From the NCBI RefSeq assembly GCF_035317345.1, contig NZ_JAYKTU010000004.1: a stretch of DNA of 64,000 bases; one strand, written 5' to 3'. Below are positions 25,720 to 34,864 of the stretch, one piece after another. The position numbers were made by a program, and so were the translations under genes. The stretch comes from Cellvibrio fontiphilus (lineage in GTDB: Bacteria; Pseudomonadota; Gammaproteobacteria; Pseudomonadales; Cellvibrionaceae). Each line of letters starts with the position of its first letter. The first letter of the stretch is position 1. The notes below the pieces were generated by a model. It was not told the DNA's origin, ran no database searches, and worked only from the letters and a program-made list of their open reading frames with translations.

Positions 25720-26231
25720 TGAACGCGGGGTTATTTACACTGTCCAACTTTCTGCTTTTTCAGTTAGGGTGGTTTGTTTGCGTTTTATTGGGCACTCAGT
25801 GGGCAATCGTTTATACGCTGGTTGCAACCTGTGCGCATTTTTATTTTTCGCCCTCCCGGCAAGATGATGCTATCGCGGTGCTGCTGTGCATAGTGATTGG
25901 TTTGGTGCATGACCTATTGCTGATTCATGGCGGATATATCCTGTTTGCAGAGGCTAATAACTGGCCACCGGTGTGGTTGAGTTGTTTGTGGGTATTGATG
26001 GGGCTCACCCTGCATCACTCGCTGGGCTGGATTTATCAACGACCGCTCTGGGCTGGCTTGTTGGGGGCTGTTTCAGGGCCGCTGAGCTATTTGGCCGGGG
26101 TTAAGCTTTCCTCCGCACAATGGTCTGGCTCCCTCATGGAGGTTATTCCTATAATGGCGGTTTTGTGGCTAATAGTTTTGCCACTACATCGCTTGTTGAG
26201 CTTGAGGATCAAACCTTATGTATCGCATTGA
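25719..26231 (+). CDS. DUF2878 membrane protein
   Basis: A 170-residue integral membrane protein with about five hydrophobic segments (LSNFLLFQLGWFVCVLLG, IAVLLCIVIGLVHDLLLIHG, VWLSCLWVLMGLTLHHSLGW, IMAVLWLIVLPLHRLL). It matches DUF2878, of unknown function. Start and stop overlap the flanking genes (TGATG upstream, 14 bp downstream), so it is an integral member of the light-stress operon. Confidence 0.75.
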   Translation: MNAGLFTLSNFLLFQLGWFVCVLLGTQWAIVYTLVATCAHFYFSPSRQDDAIAVLLCIVIGLVHDLLLIHGGYILFAEANNWPPVWLSCLWVLMGLTLHHSLGWIYQRPLWAGLLGAVSGPLSYLAGVKLSSAQWSGSLMEVIPIMAVLWLIVLPLHRLLSLRIKPYVSH

Positions 26232-26970
26232 ATTTTTTACCCGTCGTCCCCGAGTGCTTGGATTTATTACTGGTGCTTTACTCGCGGCCTTTGTCTCCTT
26301 GCCGGTAGCCGCAGAGAAAACTTATGTAGTTGCTGGTACTGCCTATGAAATTGTCAGCAATCAAGTCGCCTACCGCGAGCTCTACACAGCATTAGATGAA
26401 AATAAATCCGTGACGGTTGATTATTTTTCGCCGGATGGGAACCTTTTTGCATCAAAAGTGCTGTCCTATCAGGGTGAATACTTTCAGCCAGGTTTTGAGT
26501 TGCAGGACAACCGCGACAATGAATTTGTAGCCGCCCAGTTTCAGGGAGCGCGCTTGCTGTTAAGTCACGGCAAGGACGGCAAGGTTAACGAAAAAGTTGT
26601 GATGGATAATGCCCGTCTGGTAATAGATGCCGGCTTTGATTCCTACATACAAATGAATTGGGATGATTTAATTGCCGGAAAACATTTGAAGTTCGAGTTT
26701 GCTTTACCTTTGCGTTTGAGCACAATTCAATTGGAAGCGCGTCAGGTAAAAGCATCCAGTTCGCCCTTACGCGATGATAATATTGGTGCCGATTGGGTTC
26801 ACTTTCGCATAGCACCCGCAAAAGCTTTAGTATCTTTTTTTGCTGACCCTATTTATCTCGCGTACAACCCAAATGGTAAGTATTTGATGCGTTATTTTGG
26901 TCGCTCTAATTTGGATAACGATGCCGGCGACCCGGTTGATGTGCGCATTGAGTACGAATATCTGAATTAA
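26218..26970 (+). CDS. Unknown envelope protein, last gene of the light-stress operon
   Basis: A 250-residue protein with a signal peptide or anchor (LGFITGALLAAFVSLPVAA) followed by a mostly beta-rich domain (VTVDYFSPDGNLFASKVL, ARLVIDAGFDSYIQMNW, YLAYNPNGKYLMRYFGRSNL). No family was recognised. It overlaps the DUF2878 gene by 14 bp and so is cotranscribed with the lipid-modifying genes. A periplasmic role in lipid handling or sensing is possible but not shown. Confidence 0.7.
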   Translation: MYRIEFFTRRPRVLGFITGALLAAFVSLPVAAEKTYVVAGTAYEIVSNQVAYRELYTALDENKSVTVDYFSPDGNLFASKVLSYQGEYFQPGFELQDNRDNEFVAAQFQGARLLLSHGKDGKVNEKVVMDNARLVIDAGFDSYIQMNWDDLIAGKHLKFEFALPLRLSTIQLEARQVKASSSPLRDDNIGADWVHFRIAPAKALVSFFADPIYLAYNPNGKYLMRYFGRSNLDNDAGDPVDVRIEYEYLN

Positions 26971-27015
26971 CAATCGCTAGTAATTTTTGAGGCTTGGTAA
27001 GATCTAACTAATTAC

Positions 27016-27306
27016 TCAGGTGCGCCAAGCCTCCGGCACCTTGCCTTCAAGTTGATAGGCAAACGCGATGATGTAGGCAACAGCGACGTAAAGCGCCTCG
27101 GGAATCTCATCACCTAACTCCAAAGTCACCAGTAAATCCACCAGCGCCGCGTTGTCGCACAAAGGCACACCATGTTCATTGGCGATGGCGATAATTTGTT
27201 CTGCGACAGCACCTGTGCCTTTTGCACTCACTTGCGGCGCGTTTTTGCCATCATAAAAAAGCGCAACAGCTTTTTGTAGTTGTGGCCCCGAATAGCGTTC
27301 ACTCAT
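27016..27306 (-). CDS. FlhB C-terminal-domain paralogue
   Basis: A 96-residue cytoplasmic protein matching only the C-terminal domain of the export switch FlhB/YscU (AVALFYDGKNAPQVSAKGTG, EHGVPLCDNAALVDLL, GDEIPEALYVAVAYIIAFAY). The self-cleavage motif NPTH is absent. Such free-standing copies (FhlB-type) occur next to fliK and can substitute for the FlhB C-terminal domain in hook-length control. It lies 12 bp after fliK on the same strand, with GGGAG before the ATG. Confidence 0.85.
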   Translation of the reverse strand: MSERYSGPQLQKAVALFYDGKNAPQVSAKGTGAVAEQIIAIANEHGVPLCDNAALVDLLVTLELGDEIPEALYVAVAYIIAFAYQLEGKVPEAWRT

Positions 27307-27318
27307 CGCAACACTCCC

Positions 27319-29115
27319 TTAAGTTTTTATATCAACCAGCGAATAATTAACTGACATTTTCTGTGTTGGCGGCAAGCCTGGCAAACACTGCAGCTGTGCA
27401 ATTTGAATACCTTCGTGCTCCAGTTGTTGCTGAAAACTTTCCAGTCGAGCTTGTGCTTGCGTTAAGGTATTTTCATTTTCTGCCCAGAATTTTATGTTCA
27501 CACGATTATTAAGCAGTGCAAGCTGGGCATAAAAGCGCCCCAGCTGGGGCAAATCAAAACCCAGCATGACATTCCATTGCCGCACACGTTTTGTTTCCTT
27601 TTTATCGGATTCATCTGGCTCATCAATCCACTTTTGTTCGAGTTGAATGGTTAATGGGTGAATGTCCTGCCCTTGGCGCACAGGAATTTCCATTTGCCAG
27701 GACTGGGTTGGCTGCGGCTGATCAGCTTGGGTTTGCTGATGATTCAGCGTATGAATCTGTTGTAATTGTATTTTTGCCAAACTTCCCAGTGTGTATTGAT
27801 GCACCAGCATTGCCAGTTGCGCTCGCAACTGCTTTTGGCTTAACTCGACAGGCTGTTTTTGCATTAAAAAGTTTAATAATTGAGGCAGGGCGCCTGGCAT
27901 ATTTAATTTTGTAGCGTCCGCACCAAGCGCAATTGTTGTCGCCGTAAGTTCAGGTTTCACTTGGTGCAACACACCAAGTAGCGCGCCTTTTAAATCCTGT
28001 TGAATAATCCTGCCTAGCTGAGCGCTATCCTTGATTTCTGGTTTGAGTGAAATGTTCTGCCCGTTTGTGTTTAACAATTTCTCTGTGTCGCCAACACTAA
28101 CCTGTTTGAGCATAACCTCGGGGCTTTTTGAATTAGTCGCTGCAACATGCTGGGCTGTTAGATTTTGAGCGCTTGTGTTCGGGGCTGAAATAAGCGGTGA
28201 CGCACTGGTTGAATGAGGGGACGATGGTGTTGGCGCTGTGCGTGAAGCAATCAAACCGAGGGCTTGTGCCAATTTTTGCTCAAATCGTTGCCCATTGTTG
28301 TCCAGCATCAACGCCAGCGCCTTGGGGTTACCGAGCTGTTCTTGTACTCGCAAATGACTATTCAGGGTTTTTAATGCGCTTTGCAGGCCGCTAGAAATCC
28401 ATTCACTGCGCGCCCCAAGTGGTAACTGTTGGATGAACTGGTTAATTTTGGGCAGCACGCCAAGAAGATCCTGGCCGCGATCTTTGATGGGCAGTAGTTC
28501 ACGTAAGCTTTCGCTAATCGCGGCCTGGGCAGTCGCCGCTGAAGGCGCTCTGGTTGCCATGCCTTGAACTTGCCGCATCAAATCCAACAGCGACGAAGAC
28601 ATTGGCTTTCCTTGCTGTTGCAAGGCATCAAGCTGTAACAACAACTTATTTAAGTGTTCAGCGGAGATTGGCTCAAGAATTTGTATGCGTTGGTTTGCTG
28701 CCAGTTGCATAAGCAGAGTTTGACCGGGCGCAAGCGGCTGTGTTGTATAGCTAAGTAAGGGCACTGGCGCTGCAGCAGAAGCGCCAGCTTGCAAAGGGTT
28801 TGATAAATGTAAGCTGACTAACTTCAGGTTTGGGCTTTCAATCAATGCTTTTTGATCAAGTAGTTGCGCCACTAGCACTTTAATGGCCGCTGAGGTGAGG
28901 TTTTTCTTGAGTTGTGCCAGCGTAATCTCAATAGATTTCATGAGTTCAGTGCGCTCATCGGCACTGGCGTTACTTACCTTGTTCACTTGGGCAATAAATT
29001 GATCGCCTGATTTCAGGTTTAGGGTTTTAACCAAGGCGCTGATTTGCTCAAGTTGTAGCTGCTGAGAGGCGCGTAGGGCTAAATCGGGTGTGTTGGTAAT
29101 AGATTTAATATCCAT
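27319..29115 (-). CDS. fliK: Flagellar hook-length control protein FliK
   Basis: A protein of about 598 residues, low complexity and rich in Gln, Leu, Ala and Ser through most of its length. The C-terminal domain (about 470-590: WQMEIPVRQGQDIHPLTIQLEQ, GFDLPQLGRFYAQLAL) has the Flg_hook fold that contacts FlhB. FliK acts as a secreted molecular ruler for the flagellar hook. No other flagellar gene is in the window, apart from the FlhB-like partner downstream. The start MDIKSI was chosen for a GGA seven bases upstream; an ATG 24 bases earlier is possible. Confidence 0.8.
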   Translation of the reverse strand: MDIKSITNTPDLALRASQQLQLEQISALVKTLNLKSGDQFIAQVNKVSNASADERTELMKSIEITLAQLKKNLTSAAIKVLVAQLLDQKALIESPNLKLVSLHLSNPLQAGASAAAPVPLLSYTTQPLAPGQTLLMQLAANQRIQILEPISAEHLNKLLLQLDALQQQGKPMSSSLLDLMRQVQGMATRAPSAATAQAAISESLRELLPIKDRGQDLLGVLPKINQFIQQLPLGARSEWISSGLQSALKTLNSHLRVQEQLGNPKALALMLDNNGQRFEQKLAQALGLIASRTAPTPSSPHSTSASPLISAPNTSAQNLTAQHVAATNSKSPEVMLKQVSVGDTEKLLNTNGQNISLKPEIKDSAQLGRIIQQDLKGALLGVLHQVKPELTATTIALGADATKLNMPGALPQLLNFLMQKQPVELSQKQLRAQLAMLVHQYTLGSLAKIQLQQIHTLNHQQTQADQPQPTQSWQMEIPVRQGQDIHPLTIQLEQKWIDEPDESDKKETKRVRQWNVMLGFDLPQLGRFYAQLALLNNRVNIKFWAENENTLTQAQARLESFQQQLEHEGIQIAQLQCLPGLPPTQKMSVNYSLVDIKT

Positions 29116-29352
29116 GACGGTTTCCGATTGTTGATCCATCGCATCAAATGCGCAATTTGGGATGCTTTGGGCGGAGGGAGGCGGCTATAATCGCGCGCAG
29201 TTCCAAGGCGCAGGATGCGGACTCCGAATATCCGGGTTGTGCTGAGTATAGCGGCTACCCCTTTTGCTGTGTCGAATAGTATTTGGCATGGGTAATTTAG
29301 CGGCACGTCAACTACTGACCTCTGACCCTTGACGAAGGTTTTAAACAAACGC

Positions 29353-30048
29353 ATGACCACTGTTTTAGTCCCGCCGTCTGAATCGATACCGTCGCTGTTT
29401 GAACTGCGCAATCTGGCCTGCGAGCGCGACGAGCGCTGTTTATTCTCTGGCTTGAACCTTCAGTTGCAGGCCGGTGAACTTATTCAAATCGCTGGCCCCA
29501 ACGGTGCCGGTAAAACCACATTATTGCGAGTGATTGCAGGCATTAGTCAGGATTTTCAAGGCGAACTTCTCTACAAAGGAAAACCCTTATCCTTGACGCA
29601 TTGGGAATTTGCACTAGATAGTTTGTACTTGGGGCATCTTCCTGGCGTCAAAAAAGCACTTACACCTACCGAAAACTTGCTGTGGTATATGGCCCAACGA
29701 GGCTCCACTGGCGATGCCACACAAGCACTCGCGTCGGTAGGGCTTTACGGTTATGAAGACACTCCCTGTTATCAACTTTCTGCCGGGCAATTGCGTCGTG
29801 TTGCTTTGGCGCGCTTATATCTGGAGCTGGCGCGTATCTGGATTCTGGATGAGCCTTTTACTGCTATTGATAAGCATGGTGTCGCGCAACTTGAGTTACT
29901 GATTGATCGTCATTTAGCGGGAGGAGGGCTGGTGATTCTAACCTCGCATCAGGATCTGACCCTGCCACAACTGCGCACGGTGGACCTGCGCGATTACGAA
30001 CCCCAGAGCACATCTGCAGAGAAGAATGAGGAGGCTATCTATGGCTAG
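29353..30048 (+). CDS. ccmA: Heme exporter ATP-binding protein CcmA
   Basis: A 231-residue ABC ATPase. Walker A GPNGAGKTT is near residue 49, signature LSAGQLRRVALARL and Walker B RIWILDEPFTAID follow. The small size and the neighbours identify CcmA, which with CcmB powers release of holo-CcmE from CcmCD during cytochrome c maturation. It is the first gene of ccmABCDEFG and is divergent from fliK. It overlaps ccmB by 8 bp. Confidence 0.95.
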   Translation: MTTVLVPPSESIPSLFELRNLACERDERCLFSGLNLQLQAGELIQIAGPNGAGKTTLLRVIAGISQDFQGELLYKGKPLSLTHWEFALDSLYLGHLPGVKKALTPTENLLWYMAQRGSTGDATQALASVGLYGYEDTPCYQLSAGQLRRVALARLYLELARIWILDEPFTAIDKHGVAQLELLIDRHLAGGGLVILTSHQDLTLPQLRTVDLRDYEPQSTSAEKNEEAIYG

Positions 30049-30751
30049 CATCTCCTCGCGCCAAGCCACTGAATTTTCCCTGTTCACAGGTTTTATTGCG
30101 AGCGTGAAGCGTGATCTTCTGGTTGCTGCTCGACATAAATCAGAACTAGCTAATCCGCTTGTGTTTTTTCTTATTGCCATCACGTTGATCCCTTTGGGGG
30201 TTAGCCCCGAAAAATCAGTGCTGACCTTGTTGGCACCCGGAATATTGTGGGTTATGGCATTACTGGCGACTTTGCTGTCATTGGATGGTTTGTTTCGTGC
30301 TGATTATGAAGATGGTTCATTGGAACAGATGCTCATCAGCCCTCAGTCACTGTATTTCACTGTAATGGCCAAGGTTTTGGTTCATTGGTTAGTATCCGGC
30401 TTGCCCGTAGCCATTCTAGCCCCCCTGTTAGGATTGATGCTTAGTTTGCCGGCATCGGGGTATTGGGCGCTTTTTTTATCCCTGCTACTGGGTACCGCCT
30501 CTATGAGTTTGATTGGTGCAGTAGGTGCAGCACTTACCGTTTCACTGCGTAAAGGCGGGTTATTGTTGTCGCTTATCGTCATGCCCCTGTATATTCCGGT
30601 TCTCATTTTTGGTGCAAGTGCAGTAGGAAGCGCGGTTCAGGGCAGTGTGATTGGTATGCAATTGGCTGTGCTGGGCGCTTTTCTAGCCCTGGCGATAGTT
30701 TTGGCACCTATAGCGGCAATGGGCGCGTTGCGCATCGGCGCCAACGGTTAA
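30041..30751 (+). CDS. ccmB: Heme exporter membrane protein CcmB
   Basis: A 236-residue integral membrane protein with six predicted helices (PLVFFLIAITLIPLGV, LLAPGILWVMALLATLLSL, LLSLIVMPLYIPVLIFGAS). Length, helix pattern and the sequence around DGLFRADYEDGSLEQML are those of CcmB, the permease subunit of the CcmAB transporter. The start was placed at the ATG seven bases after GAGGAGG, within the end of ccmA. Confidence 0.93.
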   Translation: MASISSRQATEFSLFTGFIASVKRDLLVAARHKSELANPLVFFLIAITLIPLGVSPEKSVLTLLAPGILWVMALLATLLSLDGLFRADYEDGSLEQMLISPQSLYFTVMAKVLVHWLVSGLPVAILAPLLGLMLSLPASGYWALFLSLLLGTASMSLIGAVGAALTVSLRKGGLLLSLIVMPLYIPVLIFGASAVGSAVQGSVIGMQLAVLGAFLALAIVLAPIAAMGALRIGANG

Positions 30752-30771
30752 ACATAATAATCAAGGTCTTA

Positions 30772-31536
30772 GTGAATATGGCATGGCAATGGTTTCATCG
30801 TTTAGGTTCTCCCCGCTGGTTTTATGAAAAAACTACTGCCTGGCTTCCCTGGCTCACTGCAATCAGTATTGCGCTCATTCTGACAGGCGCCGTTTGGGGG
30901 CTGGCATTTGCCCCGGCAGATTACAAACAGGGCAATAGTTATCGCATTATTTATATTCATGTTCCTGCCGCCTTTTTGGCACTGGCTGGTTATTACATTA
31001 TGGCGCTGTCGGGTGCGATAGGGTTGATTTGGAAAATGAAGCTACCTTTTATGGTGATGAAGTCTGCTGCACCTATCGGCGCTGTATTGACGTTTATCTC
31101 GCTGGTCACCGGCTCAATCTGGGGCAAGCCAACCTGGGGTACTTGGTGGGAATGGGATGCACGTATTACTTCCATGTTGATCCTGTTCTTTTTGTATTTG
31201 GGCATGATCGCACTGCAACAGGCATTTCAACATCGTGACACTGCCGATAAAGCCAGCGCCGTATTGGCACTCGTAGGCATGGTAAACATACCAATCATTT
31301 ATAAATCGGTGGATTGGTGGAACACCCTGCATCAACCGGCAACTATTAAATTCACCAGTAAGTCATCTATTGATCCCTCTATGCTTTATCCATTGCTTAC
31401 GATGGTGATTGGTTTCTATTGTTTTTATGCCTTGGTGTTACTGTTGAACACCCGCCTGGAGGTATTGCGCCGCGAAAGTAAAACCCAATGGGTCAACGAC
31501 TTGATTAACCAGCTTAAACCGGAGTCTAAACAATGA
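30772..31536 (+). CDS. ccmC: Heme lyase/handling protein CcmC
   Basis: A 254-residue membrane protein with six helices and the WWD-family tryptophan motif TWGTWWEWDARIT (about residues 121-133). The flanking histidines in YIHVPAAF and WNTLHQPATI are the likely heme ligands. CcmC attaches heme to CcmE with help from CcmD. A GTG start is chosen because AAGG stands at proper spacing; the ATG two codons later is an alternative. It overlaps ccmD by four bases. Confidence 0.94.
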   Translation: MNMAWQWFHRLGSPRWFYEKTTAWLPWLTAISIALILTGAVWGLAFAPADYKQGNSYRIIYIHVPAAFLALAGYYIMALSGAIGLIWKMKLPFMVMKSAAPIGAVLTFISLVTGSIWGKPTWGTWWEWDARITSMLILFFLYLGMIALQQAFQHRDTADKASAVLALVGMVNIPIIYKSVDWWNTLHQPATIKFTSKSSIDPSMLYPLLTMVIGFYCFYALVLLLNTRLEVLRRESKTQWVNDLINQLKPESKQ

Positions 31537-31727
31537 AGTTTCAATTTGAATCTTTGGCAGACTTTCTCGCCATGAGCGGTCACGGTCCTTATGTATGGGC
31601 ATCATATGCGATCACTTTTGCCGCTCTGATCTTTTTAATACTGAGCCCTGTATTACAGCAAAAAGCGCTTATCAAGCAACAGCAAAAAACACGTAAACTT
31701 TCGCAGGTTAGTTCTGTAAAAGAATAA
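31533..31727 (+). CDS. ccmD: Heme exporter accessory protein CcmD
   Basis: A 64-residue single-span protein (SGHGPYVWASYAITFAALIF) with a basic cytoplasmic tail. The MSGHGPYVW... start of the membrane helix is characteristic of CcmD, which stabilises the CcmABC-holoCcmE complex. The position between ccmC and ccmE and a four-base overlap with ccmC agree. Confidence 0.9.
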   Translation: MKFQFESLADFLAMSGHGPYVWASYAITFAALIFLILSPVLQQKALIKQQQKTRKLSQVSSVKE

Positions 31728-31771
31728 GTTTTGCTGTTTTGACGAATCGATTCTTAAGAGTAAAAACAATT

Positions 31772-32236
31772 ATGCATCCGCTTCGCAAACAACGTCTGAT
31801 GGTAGTTATTTTTATCGTTGTGTTTTCCAGTCTCGCTGTAGGCTTAATGGCTTATGCGCTGCGTGAAAACATCAATTTATTTTATCCGCCCAGTAAAATT
31901 GTAGCGGGGGATGTGCCTCACAACACGCGAATTCGCGCAGGTGGTTGCGTTAAACCGGGAAGCGTCCAGCGCGCTGCCGACTCGCTGCAAATCCAGTTTG
32001 TAATCACCGATGGAAGCGCCGATGTTAAAGTGCACTTTAACGGGATTCTGCCTGACTTATTTGCCGAGGGTGAAGCTGCAGTTATCAATGGTGTAGTTAC
32101 AGAATCAGGTGAAATAAAAGCCAGCGAAGTGTTGGCTAAACATGATGAAAATTATATTCCCCCTGAGGTTGCTGAGACCATGAAAGACAAAGGGGAACAT
32201 CAAGCTACTTGTGAGGGCCTAAAATATGGCGCTTGA
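31772..32236 (+). CDS. ccmE: Periplasmic heme chaperone CcmE
   Basis: A 154-residue protein with an N-terminal anchor (RLMVVIFIVVFSSLAVGLM) and a beta-barrel domain (IRAGGCVKPGSV, IQFVITDGSADVKVHFNGIL, DLFAEGEAAVINGVV). The C-terminal motif AKHDENYIPPEV holds the histidine that binds heme covalently and the conserved tyrosine. The start at MHPLRKQR is preferred to an upstream TTG. It overlaps ccmF by 11 bp. Confidence 0.95.
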   Translation: MHPLRKQRLMVVIFIVVFSSLAVGLMAYALRENINLFYPPSKIVAGDVPHNTRIRAGGCVKPGSVQRAADSLQIQFVITDGSADVKVHFNGILPDLFAEGEAAVINGVVTESGEIKASEVLAKHDENYIPPEVAETMKDKGEHQATCEGLKYGA

Positions 32237-34229
32237 TTTCGTTCAACTGGCGCCCGAGATGGGCCAATTTGCTTTGATTTTATCGCTGTGCCTGAGCGTA
32301 GCTCTGTTTTTGTTGCCGCTTGTTGGGGCCCATTATGGCAGTCAACTGTTGATGCGCACCGGCCCTTCTCTGGCGACCGGTTTTTTCTTTTTTGTTTGTT
32401 TTTCGTTTTTTTGCTTAACCTACTCTTTTTTGAGCGACGACTTCTCCGTTAGTTATGTTGCCTCAAACTCCAATTCACTCTTACCTGTGCACTACAAAAT
32501 CAGCGCTGTTTGGGGCGGGCATGAGGGATCTTTGTTGCTGTGGATTTTAATGCTCGCCGGTTGGACGCTTGCGGTAGCGTTATTTAGTCGCTCCTTGCCA
32601 TTAGATATGCAGGCTCGCGTACTTTCGATCATGGGGTTCGTAGCGATTGGTTTTCTCTCGTTCATCATATTTACGTCCAATCCGTTTGATCGCATTTTGC
32701 CTTTGCCGCCTCAGGATGGTGGTGACCTGAATCCGCTGCTTCAAGATATAGGCCTCATCATTCACCCACCTGTGCTTTATATGGGTTATGTAGGATTTAG
32801 CGTATGTTTTGCGTTTGCAATTGCTGCGTTGTTAACGGGGCGTCTGGATAGCGCATGGGCGCGCTGGTCCCGGCCATGGGCAACACTTGCGTGGGGGTTC
32901 CTTTCTGTTGGTATCGCCTTGGGGAGTTGGTGGGCCTATTATGAGCTGGGCTGGGGGGGATGGTGGTTCTGGGATCCGGTAGAAAATGCGTCATTTCTAC
33001 CCTGGTTGATAGGCACAGCTCTGATACATTCATTAGCTGTTACCGAAAAGCGCAGCCTATTTAAAAGCTGGACAATACTGCTGGCTATCTTCACTTTCTC
33101 CCTGAGTCTTCTCGGCACATTTTTAGTGCGTTCAGGTGTCCTGACTTCGGTACATGCTTTTGCTAACGATCCGGAGCGCGGCGTGTTTATTTTAGGGTTT
33201 CTGCTTTTAGTTGTCGGTGGCTCACTGACACTTTACGCCTTACGCGCCCCCGTTGTTAAAGGGTCGACTGGTTTCGATTTATTTGCGCGCGAAACTTTAC
33301 TGTTAGGCAACAACATTCTACTGACCGTAATTATGATTATGGTGTTGATGGGCACGCTCTACCCGTTGATAGCCGACGCATTAAACCTTGGTAAAATTTC
33401 CGTTGGCCCGCCTTACTTCAACTTATTTTTCTTACCGCTGATGGGCTTGTTGTGTTTGCTTATGGCATTCGGCCCCTTGGCTAACTGGAAACGAACTTCT
33501 GGCAAGCAATTCATTAATCTTCTATGGAAACCCTGGGTTTTGAGTTTATTGGCTGGTCTCATATTTCCGTTTTTTTATCGCGAAACCTATGAGCCACTTG
33601 CCGCTTTGACCGTATTTGTTGCGAGCTGGATTATTACGGCGTTAATTGCGGACACCTTTCATCGAATTCGCAATAGTGTGAGCTGGGCGGCAGGCCTTAA
33701 AAAACTGAGCCTCAGCTATTACGCAATGGTAATAGCACATGCAGGTATAGCGGTAACTGCTGTTGGGGTAGGGCTCACTAGCATTTACACCGAAGAGCGT
33801 GATATTCGCATGGAAGTAGGGCAGCACGTTCAAGTTGTTGAGTACGAATTTGTTCTCAATAAGCTAGTGCGTGTTAATGGCCCCAACTATATTGCCGATG
33901 AGGCCCAGATTTCGGTCTTTCAGGATGGCAAATTTTTACGCGAGATGAGACCGCAAAAGCGTAAATATCTTGCATCTGGAAGCACGATGACAGAAGTCGC
34001 TCTCGATGTAGGTTTGTTTCGCGATTTATACGTCGCTATGGGCGAACCCTTAAACGAAACTGCCTGGGCGATGCGAGTGCACTTAAAACCTTTTGTGCGT
34101 TGGATTTGGCTAGGCGCTTTGATGATGGCATTTGGTGCTCTGCTTGCAGTTGCTGACAAGCGTTACCGTAAACTGGTCAAGGAAAATAACAAGCTTCAGC
34201 TCCCTGCAGGAAATTTGGCCAATGAATAA
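32226..34229 (+). CDS. ccmF: Cytochrome c heme lyase subunit CcmF
   Basis: A 667-residue polytopic membrane protein. It has WGGHEGSLLLW near residue 95 and the heme-handling WWD motif WGGWWFWDPVENASFLPW near residue 241, as well as IHPPVLYMGYVGFSV and VTEKRSLFKSW. CcmF with CcmH and CcmI ligates heme to the CXXCH motif of apocytochromes. The length is normal. It overlaps ccmE and ccmG by a few bases. Confidence 0.96.
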   Translation: MALDFVQLAPEMGQFALILSLCLSVALFLLPLVGAHYGSQLLMRTGPSLATGFFFFVCFSFFCLTYSFLSDDFSVSYVASNSNSLLPVHYKISAVWGGHEGSLLLWILMLAGWTLAVALFSRSLPLDMQARVLSIMGFVAIGFLSFIIFTSNPFDRILPLPPQDGGDLNPLLQDIGLIIHPPVLYMGYVGFSVCFAFAIAALLTGRLDSAWARWSRPWATLAWGFLSVGIALGSWWAYYELGWGGWWFWDPVENASFLPWLIGTALIHSLAVTEKRSLFKSWTILLAIFTFSLSLLGTFLVRSGVLTSVHAFANDPERGVFILGFLLLVVGGSLTLYALRAPVVKGSTGFDLFARETLLLGNNILLTVIMIMVLMGTLYPLIADALNLGKISVGPPYFNLFFLPLMGLLCLLMAFGPLANWKRTSGKQFINLLWKPWVLSLLAGLIFPFFYRETYEPLAALTVFVASWIITALIADTFHRIRNSVSWAAGLKKLSLSYYAMVIAHAGIAVTAVGVGLTSIYTEERDIRMEVGQHVQVVEYEFVLNKLVRVNGPNYIADEAQISVFQDGKFLREMRPQKRKYLASGSTMTEVALDVGLFRDLYVAMGEPLNETAWAMRVHLKPFVRWIWLGALMMAFGALLAVADKRYRKLVKENNKLQLPAGNLANE

Positions 34230-34767
34230 ACAGCGGTTATTTCTGTTCGTTCCTCTGATAGTGTTTGCTGGCATGGCAATTTTTTTCTGGCGCGGGTTAT
34301 CGCTCGATCCAAACGCCATGCCATCTGCTTTGTTAAATAAGCCCGTTCCTGCATTTGAGCTTCCAGTGTTACCAGCACCAGAAAATCCGCCTGGACTCGT
34401 GATTGCAAATCAGGAATTATTGAAAGGTAAAGTGAGCTTATTAAACGTATGGGCAACTTGGTGCGTTACCTGCAAACAAGAGCATGAGTTTCTCAACCAA
34501 CTAAAGGCCCAAGGGGTTCCAATTTACGGGATTAATTACAAGGACAACGATGAAGACGCTAAAGCCTGGTTGGCGGAGCTTCATAATCCCTATGTGTTCA
34601 GCGTGATAGATGCAGACGGTCGTCTGGGCTTGAACCTGGGGGTTTTTGGTGCACCAGAAACCTATGTGATCGATAAGGCAGGCATTGTTCGTTACAAGCA
34701 TATTGGTGATGTGAATCAGGATGTATGGGAAAAAACCATTCAGCCTATTTTCAACAGCCTTAAATGA
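34222..34767 (+). CDS. ccmG: Thiol:disulfide interchange protein CcmG/DsbE
   Basis: A 181-residue thioredoxin-fold protein with an N-terminal membrane anchor (LFLFVPLIVFAGMAIFFW). The active site is WATWCVTCKQEHEFL (about residue 80), and GVFGAPETYVIDKAG provides the cis-proline region. It reduces apocytochrome c cysteines in the periplasm. The ATG lies inside the last codons of ccmF. It is the last gene of this part of the ccm set; ccmH and ccmI lie beyond the tRNA genes. Confidence 0.94.
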   Translation: MNKQRLFLFVPLIVFAGMAIFFWRGLSLDPNAMPSALLNKPVPAFELPVLPAPENPPGLVIANQELLKGKVSLLNVWATWCVTCKQEHEFLNQLKAQGVPIYGINYKDNDEDAKAWLAELHNPYVFSVIDADGRLGLNLGVFGAPETYVIDKAGIVRYKHIGDVNQDVWEKTIQPIFNSLK

Positions 34768-34791
34768 TTCAGCCCATCAAGGCATCTTCGT

Positions 34792-34805
34792 TTGATTTCA
34801 ATCAA
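34792..34805 (+). promoter_or_regulatory. FNR/Anr box
   Basis: TTGATTTCAATCAA is an exact match to the consensus TTGAT-N4-ATCAA. A -10-like TAGACT at 34827-34832 would put the box about 40 bp upstream of the start of transcription, the class II activator position. It precedes the 47-residue membrane protein gene. Confidence 0.7.
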
Positions 34806-34864
34806 TTTCTGCTTTGCCCATATAGGTAGACTGATTTTATTGAAATAACCGGCGGAGGTGTCTC

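Noticed and set aside
26989..27033. GAGGCTTGG/CCAAGCCTC inverted repeat at the end of the light operon
   Set aside because: The loop is 27 nt, no T-run follows on either strand, and one arm is inside the FlhB-like coding sequence.
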